Assembly: GCA_009784145.1 (NCBI GenBank)
Contig: WRCI01000003.1
Span: forward strand, 1 to 25,306
Direction: 5' to 3'
Source of the DNA: Methanobrevibacter sp.
GTDB lineage: Archaea > Methanobacteriota > Methanobacteria > Methanobacteriales > Methanobacteriaceae
DNA: 25,306 bases
The notes below the pieces were generated by a model. That model saw only the letters and a program-made list of their open reading frames with translations, did no database searches and was not told the origin of the DNA. The translations under genes were made by a program, and so were the position numbers. Positions 17,490 to 24,652 of the stretch are shown here, in pieces (within the stretch, counting starts at the first letter, position 1; every line of letters starts with the position of its first letter).

Positions 17490-17840
17490 CCCCTGTTACA
17501 TAATGAAAAGCTACTCTCCAATCTTCTTATCAAAAAATTAAAGAGTTATAAAAATGATTAATAAAAAAATAAATGTTTTATGTCAATATTTCTTAGTCAT
17601 ATGATTATTTGAACTTATCATACTTTTGTAATAGGAACATTGTATTGACATATGTTATTTGTATACATTGATATATCACAACTATTATATATATTTTTAC
17701 TTTTAAGAGGATTTTTCATAATTCTATATCTTGTTTATTTTTTATTTTTTCACAAAACTCACATAGAATATTTTAGATAATCCTCTATAAATTAAGAATT
17801 ACATGAAAACACTGTGATTTAATCATTTTTTATATAGTAC
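17490..17840 (-). repeat. Conserved leader/promoter region of adhesin 2 (copy B)
   Basis: This is the counterpart of 12766-13090. A putative BRE/TATA (AAAAGTAAAAATATATATAATAG on the minus strand, with the TATA part within 17682-17700) would start transcription near 17663, giving a leader of about 190 bases. The same ATG-TAA pair precedes the ribosome binding site. Confidence 0.83.
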
Positions 17841-18084
17841 TATAATAGTAATATTTAATAATATATCTATATTCAAATCAATTTTATTCATACTATAAAT
17901 TTAAATTAAAATTATATAAATAATTAAAATTATATAATTATGAAAAAAGATAATATTTTATAAAAAAGGCAATATTTTATAAAAAAAGATAATTTTAGAT
18001 GTAATTAGCTAAAAAAGGTAAATAAAGTTAGAAAACAGTTAAAAAAATTTAAATAGGGTCAGAAAAGTCATAAAAAGTGGATTA
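17841..18084. other. Intergenic region with direct repeat (unit B end) and T-tracts
   Basis: Positions 17873-18016 repeat 13405-13512. From 18016 to 18084 the minus strand shows several T-runs after short G/C words (ACTTTTTATGACTTTTCTGACC...), suitable as a simple T-tract terminator for the glycosyltransferase gene that ends at 18085. No other gene is seen. Confidence 0.55.
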
Positions 18085-19338
18085 TTATCTATATTTAGAT
18101 CTTTCTTTCCAAATAGCTTTCATCACTTTAAATCCACTTTTTTTAGGAAGATTATTAAAATCAAGATAATTGATTATTTCAAGTACTTTATCTATAGCTA
18201 TGGAACTATTTTTAATAAGCATATCTCCATTTGGTTTAGCTATCTCATTGCCATTAGCTAAAAATTCTTCAATTTCTTCTATTTTTAAAATTGGAATGGA
18301 TAATTCTTTAGCCAAGTCAACACTACTATGTTCCTCATGAAAACCAGCTATTTTTATTGATGGAACTTCTAAAACACCTGCTTCAATTGTCATTCCCATT
18401 CCTGCTCCATAGATTAAAAGCTTAGCTATTTTCATTAAGCTTAATATATCAACAAATTCATCTACAACTTTGATTTTAGAAGTATCAGTTTCATTATCAC
18501 TATTGACTATTTTTTCTATTAATTCTTTTTTAAATCGATATGGTGCAATTAGTGTTGGAAAATCTAATCTTTTTATAGCTAATATAGTATTTTTCAAGTC
18601 TTCACTTCTTATATCTCCACCTAAAAATAGTAAAATAAATTCACCAAAACCATATTTTGTAATGATTTCTTCTTTAGTTTGCAAATTTTCATTAGCTACA
18701 AAGTCATTTACATAACTTGCCATTGGATAGCCATGAATAACTTTAATTTTATCTATATTCTTATTTGGGATATTTGTTTCAGAGTTACTTTTTTCAGGGT
18801 TATTTTTTTTAGAGTTACTTTTTTCAGAGCTACTTTTTTCAGATATATAATATTTTTCAATTAAAAAATCTTTATAATTTTTATTTGGAACAGTGATTAT
18901 ATTTGCATAAGCTATAACTTCTATTGGATTATAAATATCTTGTTCTATATGCAATATTGGAATTTTAAGGAGTTTAGCTGCAATGATAGATTTTCGAACA
19001 TCCCCTGCATTTCCACAACTAATCAATAAATCAATATTCTTATTTTTTAAAGCATTTATAGCTTTGAAAATATCTTTTATAATAAGATAAGCTAATTGAA
19101 ATGTGTTTCTTTTTTTTTGTCCACTAGCTCTACCTTCTCCAATTGGGTATAATTCTTCACAATAATCTTTTACTAATTTTTCAGTTCCTTTTCCATGAGT
19201 TAAAGCAATTATTTTACTTTTTTTCCAATTTAACTCTCCTTCTTCTTCTAATAACTTTAACTTTTTTATTATAGGAATAATGGCTTTTGCAGGAGCTAAT
19301 TCACAGGCGATAGCTATATTGATTTTATCTTTTTTCAA
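18085..19338 (-). CDS. GT-B-fold glycosyltransferase-like protein (DUF354/MurG-like)
   Basis: A 417-residue soluble protein that looks like a two-Rossmann-domain (GT-B) enzyme. The N-terminal half has a beta-strand start (INIAIACELAPAKAIIPII), then NIDLLISCGNAGDVRKSIIAAKLLKIPILHIEQD at about 101-134, which resembles the acceptor domain of MurG/DUF354 proteins. The C-terminal half has the LLIYGAGMGMTIEAGVLEVPSIKIAGF block (from about 307), like the donor-binding loop of these families. Likely role: sugar transfer or sugar-nucleotide chemistry for a surface glycan; the substrate cannot be read. It starts with TTG at 19338 directly after the TGA of the polymerase gene. Its ribosome binding site GGTGAT (19342-19347) is made of that gene's last two sense codons, so translation is coupled. 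A 15-bp repeat inserts four EKSNS-like pentapeptides between the domains. Confidence 0.6.
   Translation of the reverse strand: MKKDKINIAIACELAPAKAIIPIIKKLKLLEEEGELNWKKSKIIALTHGKGTEKLVKDYCEELYPIGEGRASGQKKRNTFQLAYLIIKDIFKAINALKNKNIDLLISCGNAGDVRKSIIAAKLLKIPILHIEQDIYNPIEVIAYANIITVPNKNYKDFLIEKYYISEKSSSEKSNSKKNNPEKSNSETNIPNKNIDKIKVIHGYPMASYVNDFVANENLQTKEEIITKYGFGEFILLFLGGDIRSEDLKNTILAIKRLDFPTLIAPYRFKKELIEKIVNSDNETDTSKIKVVDEFVDILSLMKIAKLLIYGAGMGMTIEAGVLEVPSIKIAGFHEEHSSVDLAKELSIPILKIEEIEEFLANGNEIAKPNGDMLIKNSSIAIDKVLEIINYLDFNNLPKKSGFKVMKAIWKERSKYR
18781..18840. repeat. In-frame 15-bp tandem repeat, four copies
   Basis: Units 18781-18795, 18796-18810, 18811-18825 and 18826-18840 share AG(A/G)G(T/C)TA(C/T)TTTTTT. 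On the coding strand they give EKSSS-EKSNS-KKNNP-EKSNS in the hinge of the glycosyltransferase-like protein. Copy-number changes would keep the frame. Confidence 0.85.
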
Positions 19339-20583
19339 TCAATCACCATCACTATTAGCTTTATTAGAATCATAATTAACTTTAGCTTTATTAGATTCAT
19401 TGACAGTATTAAGTTCAATAGAACCCTTTCCAACTTTAAGTTTATAAAAATAATAAATAATTATACTTATTCCAATTAAATAAAATATCCAAACAACAAT
19501 ATCAGTTGGACCTGTTTCTATCCAAATTAGTGTTTGTCCTAGAATAATTCCATAAAATGCAGTAGCTATTTGCTTTATATGCTTTTGGAGTATATGCAAT
19601 AATTTTAGTATAAGTCCAATTAAAAACATTTGTATCCCCATAGCTAATGTTCCAAAGTCTAAAATAGCTGGACCAAATATAGTTGCAGTAATAGACTTAC
19701 TTTGATTAAGTACTGCAGAACCTACAAGAACACGAGGATCAGTTGCTTTAAAAAATCCAGTTAATGTATAATAGAATAATGTACCATTTGTAGAACCAGC
19801 TAATCTTGTTGCTTTATCTAAAATATTCAAGGTAAAACCTGCTCTATATGAAATTAACTCAAAAGCATTTAATCTCCATTGTTGCCATTCAATAGATTGA
19901 ATAGCTATAAATCCAATTAAAATAAGTAGAATACTTATAATAGCTATAAAAATCAATTGATATTTAATTTTTATGTTTTTAGAATAATAAAGTGTTATAA
20001 AAACACTTAGAAGAATAGCTATTGGTGTTGTTCTATAACCTGTTAATACAAACAAGAATAATCCTATTATTAGGAGAATATAATTTGTTTTTCTATCATA
20101 ATTAGCTAAAAGTAAGTTTATTCCTATTATAAAAAATATATATGAAAATAACCATAACTTTGTAGCTGCCTGTGCTTTTAATACACCACTAAAAAGAGGA
20201 ATACCTCCTAGGTAGATTAGATTTATTATTTGAAACACTATTCCAAGTATTACAATTCCAATTAGGATTAACTCTTTTGGTCTATAAGTAGATAGTAGTG
20301 GAATTTTAGTTAATTTCTTTGTTTTAATAGATTTTATAGCCACTAATTTGTTTTTAAATTTTTTTGAAACTTTAGCTAATATTTTTGGGAATAAACAGCC
20401 TAATATAAAAAAAAGAATTCCTATTAATATATATAAATACAAATAAGGAGAAGGTTGGGGTAATTCATTGGAAAAATAAACTATAGGTATAGATACAATT
20501 ATAAACAATAATATAGCTATAATTAGGATATATGGATGGAATATATCTATATTTTTTAATTGTTCAGGAGTTTTTACTTTCAT
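19339..20583 (-). CDS. Multi-spanning membrane protein, probable oligosaccharide repeat-unit polymerase (Wzy-like)
   Basis: A 414-residue integral membrane protein with about ten to twelve hydrophobic helices. Conserved-looking loops are LGGIPLFSGVLKAQAATKLW (about 125-144) after a central helix, and TGYRTTPIAIL (about 181-191). Both resemble the archaeal O-antigen/oligosaccharide repeat-unit polymerase families, which join lipid-linked repeat units outside the membrane. The family is recognised by topology and these loops, not by a catalytic signature, so another polysaccharide-related transporter is possible. It is the first gene of a two-gene operon with the glycosyltransferase-like gene, with no intervening base. 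The ATG at 20583 has no ribosome binding site and may be leaderless. The tail is Asn/Lys/Ser-rich and cytoplasmic, and its Gly-Asp codons double as the next gene's ribosome binding site. Confidence 0.65.
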   Translation of the reverse strand: MKVKTPEQLKNIDIFHPYILIIAILLFIIVSIPIVYFSNELPQPSPYLYLYILIGILFFILGCLFPKILAKVSKKFKNKLVAIKSIKTKKLTKIPLLSTYRPKELILIGIVILGIVFQIINLIYLGGIPLFSGVLKAQAATKLWLFSYIFFIIGINLLLANYDRKTNYILLIIGLFLFVLTGYRTTPIAILLSVFITLYYSKNIKIKYQLIFIAIISILLILIGFIAIQSIEWQQWRLNAFELISYRAGFTLNILDKATRLAGSTNGTLFYYTLTGFFKATDPRVLVGSAVLNQSKSITATIFGPAILDFGTLAMGIQMFLIGLILKLLHILQKHIKQIATAFYGIILGQTLIWIETGPTDIVVWIFYLIGISIIIYYFYKLKVGKGSIELNTVNESNKAKVNYDSNKANSDGD

Positions 20584-21241
20584 GTTAATCAGATTTATGG
20601 TGTAGATAGTAGTTTGATTTCTTATTATTTTTTTATAACTATTATTGTTCCTATTATTTATTTTATATTTATTTCTATTATATTATATTATTATACTATT
20701 ATTGTTCCTATTATTTATTTTATATTTATTTCTATTATATTTATTATTATATTATCTATAATAAAAGATTTATATCTATTTTAATTAAAAGAATTTATTT
20801 TATTAAATTTTATATTTTATTTTATTAAATTATAATTTAAAAATTCTAATAATAAAAATAAGATTTTTTAATATAAAAATAAGATTATAATTTTAATTAA
20901 AAATAAGATTTTAAAAATTTTATATATATATATGAAAAATTGATTTAAAAATTAAATAAAGAATTAGAAATATTAGTAAACTAGTATAATGATAGTAAAT
21001 TAGTATTAATATTAATAAATTAGTATAAGAATTGTTGAAATCAATATAAAAGATTAAAAAATAGATTTAAAAAATGGAAATAAAAATAATTATTAGATAA
21101 AAATAATTATTAAATTAAAATAATTATTAAAAAATAAATAATCTAATATAAAAAATTAAAAATATAAAAAAATAAAATAAATAATTAGAAAAATAAAAAA
21201 GTAAAATAAATAATTAAAAAAATAAATAAATAAAATAAATT
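20584..21241. other. Low-complexity AT-rich intergenic region
   Basis: About 660 bases without a supported gene. It contains a 57-bp tandem repeat (20638-20741), an AT-dinucleotide run at about 20925-20935, repeated AATTAGTATA words at about 20980-21030, and A-rich sequence with many AATAATTATT words from 21060 to 21240. The promoter of the polymerase gene must lie in its left part, but no single TATA box stands out. Confidence 0.5.
20638..20741. repeat. 57-bp tandem repeat, 1.8 copies
   Basis: The sequence from ACTATTATTGTTCC at 20638 recurs at 20695 and stays identical for about 45 bases. It lies 55 bases upstream of the polymerase start codon, so it could change promoter spacing. It encodes nothing convincing. 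Confidence 0.8.
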
Positions 21242-21273
21242 AAAAAAAGGAATTAATTGAGATTAGTCCCTTT
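21242..21273 (-). terminator. Intrinsic terminator overlapping the stop codon of the thioester-domain-like gene
   Basis: On the minus strand AAAGGGA pairs with TTCCTTT (one G-U). After a C/A mismatch, TAAT pairs with ATTA around a CTCA loop, and T7 follows. The 5' arm contains the last codons Arg-Asp, and the TAA stop lies in the stem. No base is spent on a separate 3' UTR. Confidence 0.7.
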
Positions 21274-22123
21274 TAATATAATGCCCTACAATTGCAAAAA
21301 TAGCTATTAATGTAGCAATCAATGGAACACCAGTATTTTTCATACTAGCATTTGCACCATTTCCTTCTGCAGATGATTCATCATCATTTTCAGGATTATT
21401 TGTCCCATTAATGAAATCGTCATCATCTAGATGAGCATCATCACTTTCTGGGTTAACCTTAGTAGGGTCTACATAATCGTTTTCCCCACCACTAGGATTA
21501 TGGTTATTTGGATTTTTTATATAATCATAGGTGAATAAGAATATTTGAGATACTGCTTCAGGTGTTTCTCCACCAGTTGGAGTACCTAGATAGAAAGTAA
21601 AGTCATGTGTATAAGCTCCACCATCCCAACTATGAGCATCTCCACTAACTCTTAAATTACCTAAATTTTCATACATCCATTGGGCTGCTAATTGTTGTTG
21701 TCCAGATAGGGTTGAAATATACCCTGGACTTACTAGTTCCCATATAACATATTGTATAATCAAATTGTCTGCAGGACTATTATAGTATTTGTAATTTTTT
21801 ACAATTACTTCTTTTATTTTATTGAGGTTTTCATTACTAATGTCATGGCCGCTAATTCCAGTGTAATCGCTTGCAATATCTATTCCATCATATAGTTGAA
21901 CACTATCTGGCTGTGCGCGTGTAGGTGTAGCAGTAAATCCTTTCAGTTCTATACTTTCAGAATTTGTTTTATCAACACCTTTAATTACATATGTATTGTC
22001 AACAGTGTCAGAGTATTTGCCGTCAGGACCAACATCATACGTGACCGCCAAAACAACACTGGCTGTTGAAACAACAACAATTAATAAAATTAAAGCTACC
22101 ATCCATGTTTTTTTGTTTAACAT
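21263..22123 (-). CDS. Small surface protein with a thioester-domain-like region and shared C-terminal anchor
   Basis: A 286-residue exported protein: signal peptide 1-26, a globular domain to about 205, a linker rich in Asp/Asn/Glu/Pro/Gly to about 258, then ASMKNTGVPLIATLIAIFAIV and a short HYIKRD tail. The domain resembles thioester domains of Gram-positive adhesins: LYDGIDIASDYTGI at 78-91, where such domains carry a Cys (typically Y-C-I-D), and NLIIQYVIWEL at 120-130, which matches the Gln-containing TQ-x-AIW block (Gln124). The protein has no cysteine at all, so no Cys-Gln thioester can form. It is either a degenerate relative or a similar fold with another role. The family call is by pattern only. 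ATG 22123 is preceded by a weak GAGGGAC-type site. It is single, on the minus strand like the adhesins, and divergent from cfbB. Confidence 0.6.
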   Translation of the reverse strand: MLNKKTWMVALILLIVVVSTASVVLAVTYDVGPDGKYSDTVDNTYVIKGVDKTNSESIELKGFTATPTRAQPDSVQLYDGIDIASDYTGISGHDISNENLNKIKEVIVKNYKYYNSPADNLIIQYVIWELVSPGYISTLSGQQQLAAQWMYENLGNLRVSGDAHSWDGGAYTHDFTFYLGTPTGGETPEAVSQIFLFTYDYIKNPNNHNPSGGENDYVDPTKVNPESDDAHLDDDDFINGTNNPENDDESSAEGNGANASMKNTGVPLIATLIAIFAIVGHYIKRD

Positions 22124-22694
22124 TTTTCCCGTCCCTCATCTTTTTATTAAGTTATTTATTAAAATCGCACGAAGAATTAAAAGATAAATATAGCTCAATT
22201 ATCAAGTATTCAGATTTTTAAACAACTTTATATATTAATATCAATTTTTTAATATTAATTTTTATCAATTCTTAAATACCAATTTTAGTTTTTAATAATT
22301 CATTGATATTATGTTATATTATTTAACTTACTATATATAAATGTTATGATGATGCCACTCAATAATATGTATAACTCTACAGTTTTTGTATAATATGTTG
22401 GTATTCTATAAAACTTCATTAGCTAATTTTCTTTATTATTTTATCATTATTATATAACATACATATTAATACAGAAATTTCTTTATATGATATAATAAAT
22501 TATAGATTTTATTATGATATAATAAAATGAATTATTATAATAAATGAATTATAAAATTATTATATTATAAATGAATTATAAAATTTTTTTATATTTTTTA
22601 TAGAATTACAATAGTGAATTTATAGAATCACAATACTGAATTTATAGAATTACAATAGTGAAATTATAAATAACCATAATTACTATTAATAAAT
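22124..22694. other. Divergent intergenic region between the surface-protein gene and cfbB
   Basis: No ORF or structured RNA is seen. On the minus strand a TATA-like box (TTAATATATAAAG, 22226-22238) could serve the surface-protein gene, with a leader of about 80 bases. The side nearest cfbB holds a 27-bp-period repeat of ATAAATGAATTATAAAATT (22540-22558 and 22567-22585) and a 22-bp triple repeat. No B12- or nickel-type riboswitch is apparent. Confidence 0.5.
22597..22662. repeat. 22-bp tandem repeat, three copies, just upstream of cfbB
   Basis: Units 22597-22618, 22619-22640 and 22641-22662 read TTTATAGAATTACAATAGTG-AA. The outer two are identical; the middle one differs at two positions. 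The spacing is close to two helical turns, and the last copy ends 32 bases before the cfbB start codon. This could be a set of factor-binding sites or simply slippage. Confidence 0.85.
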
Positions 22695-24095
22695 ATGAGA
22701 ATTGTATTAGCTGGAACTGGTAGTGCAGTAGGAAAAACAACAATTTCAACAGGGATTATGAAAGCATTATCTGATGAAATGAATGTTCAACCATTTAAAG
22801 TTGGACCAGATTACATTGATCCTTCTTATCATAGTTTAGCTACTGATAACCCTCCACGGAATCTTGATTCTTTTTTCATGAGTGAAAATCAAATTAGAAT
22901 GTCTTTTTTTCGAGGATTAGATATTGTTAAAGGAGATATTGGGGTTATTGAAGGAGTTAGAGGACTTTATGAAGGAATTAGCCCAATTGAAGATGTTGGA
23001 AACACAGCTTCTGTAGCTAAAACACTCAATGCACCAGTTATTCTAATATTAAATGCTAAAAGCCTTGTTAAAAGTGCAGCTGCCGTTGTTCTTGGTTTTA
23101 AAAATTTAGATCCTGAAGTAAAAATTGAAGGGGTTATCCTTAATAAAATTAAAGGCAAAAGACATTATCTTAAAGCCAAAGAAGCAGTTGAAAAACTCAC
23201 ATCTACAAGAGTTATTGGAGGTATACCTCGAAATGATGATTTAGTTGTCAATGAACGTCATCTTGGTTTAATTCCAGCTATTGAAGAAGAAAAGATAGCT
23301 AATAATGTAGATAGGTGGGGGGAAGTTGTAAAAGAATACCTAGATTTAGATGCTTTAATAGATATAGCTAAATCTCAAGGAAAACTTTCTCTAAAAAATC
23401 AAAATATAATTTATAAAAATCAAGGGGAGTATTATAATCAAAATTCTTCTTCTGAATTATGGAAAATAGCTAATAAAAATCCTGTAAAAATTGGAGTAGC
23501 TATGGATGAAGTATTTAACTTTTATTATACTGAAAACTTTGAAAGTTTAGAAGATAATAATGCTAAGTTAATATTTTTCAGTCCTTATAAAGATGAAGAA
23601 CTTCCTGATGTTGATGCATTGTATATTGGAGGAGGGTATCCTGAAGTATTTGCAAAAGATCTTCAAGCTAATGAATCTATGAGGACAGCTATAAATAAAT
23701 TCCACAATAATGGAAATCCTATTTATGGAGAGTGTGGAGGACTTATTTATCTTTCTAAATCCATTGATGGATTTAAAACGTGTAATGTTTTACCTCATCA
23801 TTCTCAAATGACTGATAAAGTTCAAGGTCTTAGCTATGTAATAGCTAAATCATATGAAGATAATCTTATTTCAAATAAAGATGAAATATTTAGAGGACAT
23901 GAATTCCACTATACAAAGTTATGTGTTAATGATGATTTAGCTAAGTTTTCATTTGATATTCAAAGAGGCAGGGGAATAATTAATAACCAAGATGGAATAA
24001 CACTTGGAAATACTTTAGCTAACTTTGTACATATTCATGCATGTTCATGCCCTAACTTTGCTTACAATTTCACTAAAAATATTAGTGAGTTATGA
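22695..24095 (+). CDS. cfbB: Ni-sirohydrochlorin a,c-diamide synthase (coenzyme F430 biosynthesis)
   Basis: A 466-residue CobB/CbiA-type amidotransferase. In methanogens CfbB amidates the a and c side chains of Ni-sirohydrochlorin with glutamine and ATP, en route to F430 of methyl-CoM reductase. The synthetase half has the P-loop [10 protein letters not shown] (7-16), [13 protein letters not shown] (from about 34), LDSFFM and [11 protein letters not shown] (about 83-93). The glutaminase half has [12 protein letters not shown] (about 312-323), [10 protein letters not shown] with the nucleophile Cys347, GHEFHYT, and [13 protein letters not shown] near the end. The VRGLYEG sequence, where cobalamin-type CbiA usually has a VMGL(F/Y)DG form, favours CfbB over cobyrinate synthase, but the two are close. 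ATG 22695 has no clear ribosome binding site. It is a single gene preceded by a 22-bp triple repeat. Confidence 0.85.
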   Translation: MRIVLAGTGSAVGKTTISTGIMKALSDEMNVQPFKVGPDYIDPSYHSLATDNPPRNLDSFFMSENQIRMSFFRGLDIVKGDIGVIEGVRGLYEGISPIEDVGNTASVAKTLNAPVILILNAKSLVKSAAAVVLGFKNLDPEVKIEGVILNKIKGKRHYLKAKEAVEKLTSTRVIGGIPRNDDLVVNERHLGLIPAIEEEKIANNVDRWGEVVKEYLDLDALIDIAKSQGKLSLKNQNIIYKNQGEYYNQNSSSELWKIANKNPVKIGVAMDEVFNFYYTENFESLEDNNAKLIFFSPYKDEELPDVDALYIGGGYPEVFAKDLQANESMRTAINKFHNNGNPIYGECGGLIYLSKSIDGFKTCNVLPHHSQMTDKVQGLSYVIAKSYEDNLISNKDEIFRGHEFHYTKLCVNDDLAKFSFDIQRGRGIINNQDGITLGNTLANFVHIHACSCPNFAYNFTKNISEL

Positions 24096-24490
24096 ATTTG
24101 TTTTTTAAGTGTATGAAAATATTGTACAGTTCATTTTCAAAACTATTTTTAATTAAATTTTAAATACTTTTTTATTCTTTTTTATATTCTTTTTTATTCT
24201 TTTTTATATTCTTTTATTTCATATTTTACTCTATATTTTATTCTATATTTTATATTTTTAAATTATATATCATGATGTATTTTAAAATCAATATAATTCA
24301 TTTTATAGCTATATTCTTTTATTTTATATTATAATATAATAATTTTAATAAAAATATGATATATAATAGAGTATATAATTAATTATTTTGATTATTGTAT
24401 TAGAATAGATATAAGAATATATTTAAATTTTATATAATATAGTATAAATTAATATTATCTATTATAAATTGATATTTTTCTAATTATATT
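24096..24490. other. AT-rich intergenic region between cfbB and mtd
   Basis: No gene is seen. The first half is a long T-rich tract (listed as terminator). The second half (24260-24490) is near-random A/T with many ATATAAT words. Confidence 0.5.
24165..24260 (+). terminator. Long pyrimidine-rich tract downstream of cfbB
   Basis: About 95 bases on the plus strand consist of T-runs split by A or C, with the repeated words TTTTTTATTC and TTTTTTATATTC. Successive oligo-T runs are the usual archaeal termination signal, so this is a likely terminator for cfbB. The repeat structure suggests expansion by slippage. Confidence 0.55.
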
Positions 24491-24494
24491 AAAA

Positions 24495-24584
24495 TTTGCC
24501 TTTTTGAACCATATATAAGATATTTTACATCTATTTTTTAAGAAAATTTTTTTCTTTGAAACTTTTTCTAAACTAGTATATAAA
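24495..24584 (+). promoter_or_regulatory. Promoter region of mtd with two TATA-like boxes
   Basis: AGTATATAAA (24575-24584) would start transcription near 24608 and give a leader of about 45 bases. A second box, CATATATAAG (24510-24519), preceded by TTTTTGAAC, lies further upstream. A strong promoter is expected for an abundant methanogenesis enzyme. Confidence 0.5.
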
Positions 24585-24652
24585 TGTACTGATATCATTC
24601 AAAACATAAAGTACTTATTAATAAAATTTTAAATAAATTATTTTGTGATATA

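Noticed and set aside
6828..22123. Mobile element or prophage
   Set aside because: No transposase, integrase, terminal inverted repeat or tRNA attachment site is seen; the repetition is explained by duplication of adhesin units.
22124..22694. Cobalamin or nickel riboswitch upstream of cfbB
   Set aside because: The region is almost pure A/T with direct repeats and has no conserved GC-containing core or stable fold.
22695..24095. Cobyrinate a,c-diamide synthase (cbiA) as the name
   Set aside because: The EGVRGLYEG block fits the F430 enzyme CfbB better, although the families are close and a profile comparison would settle it.
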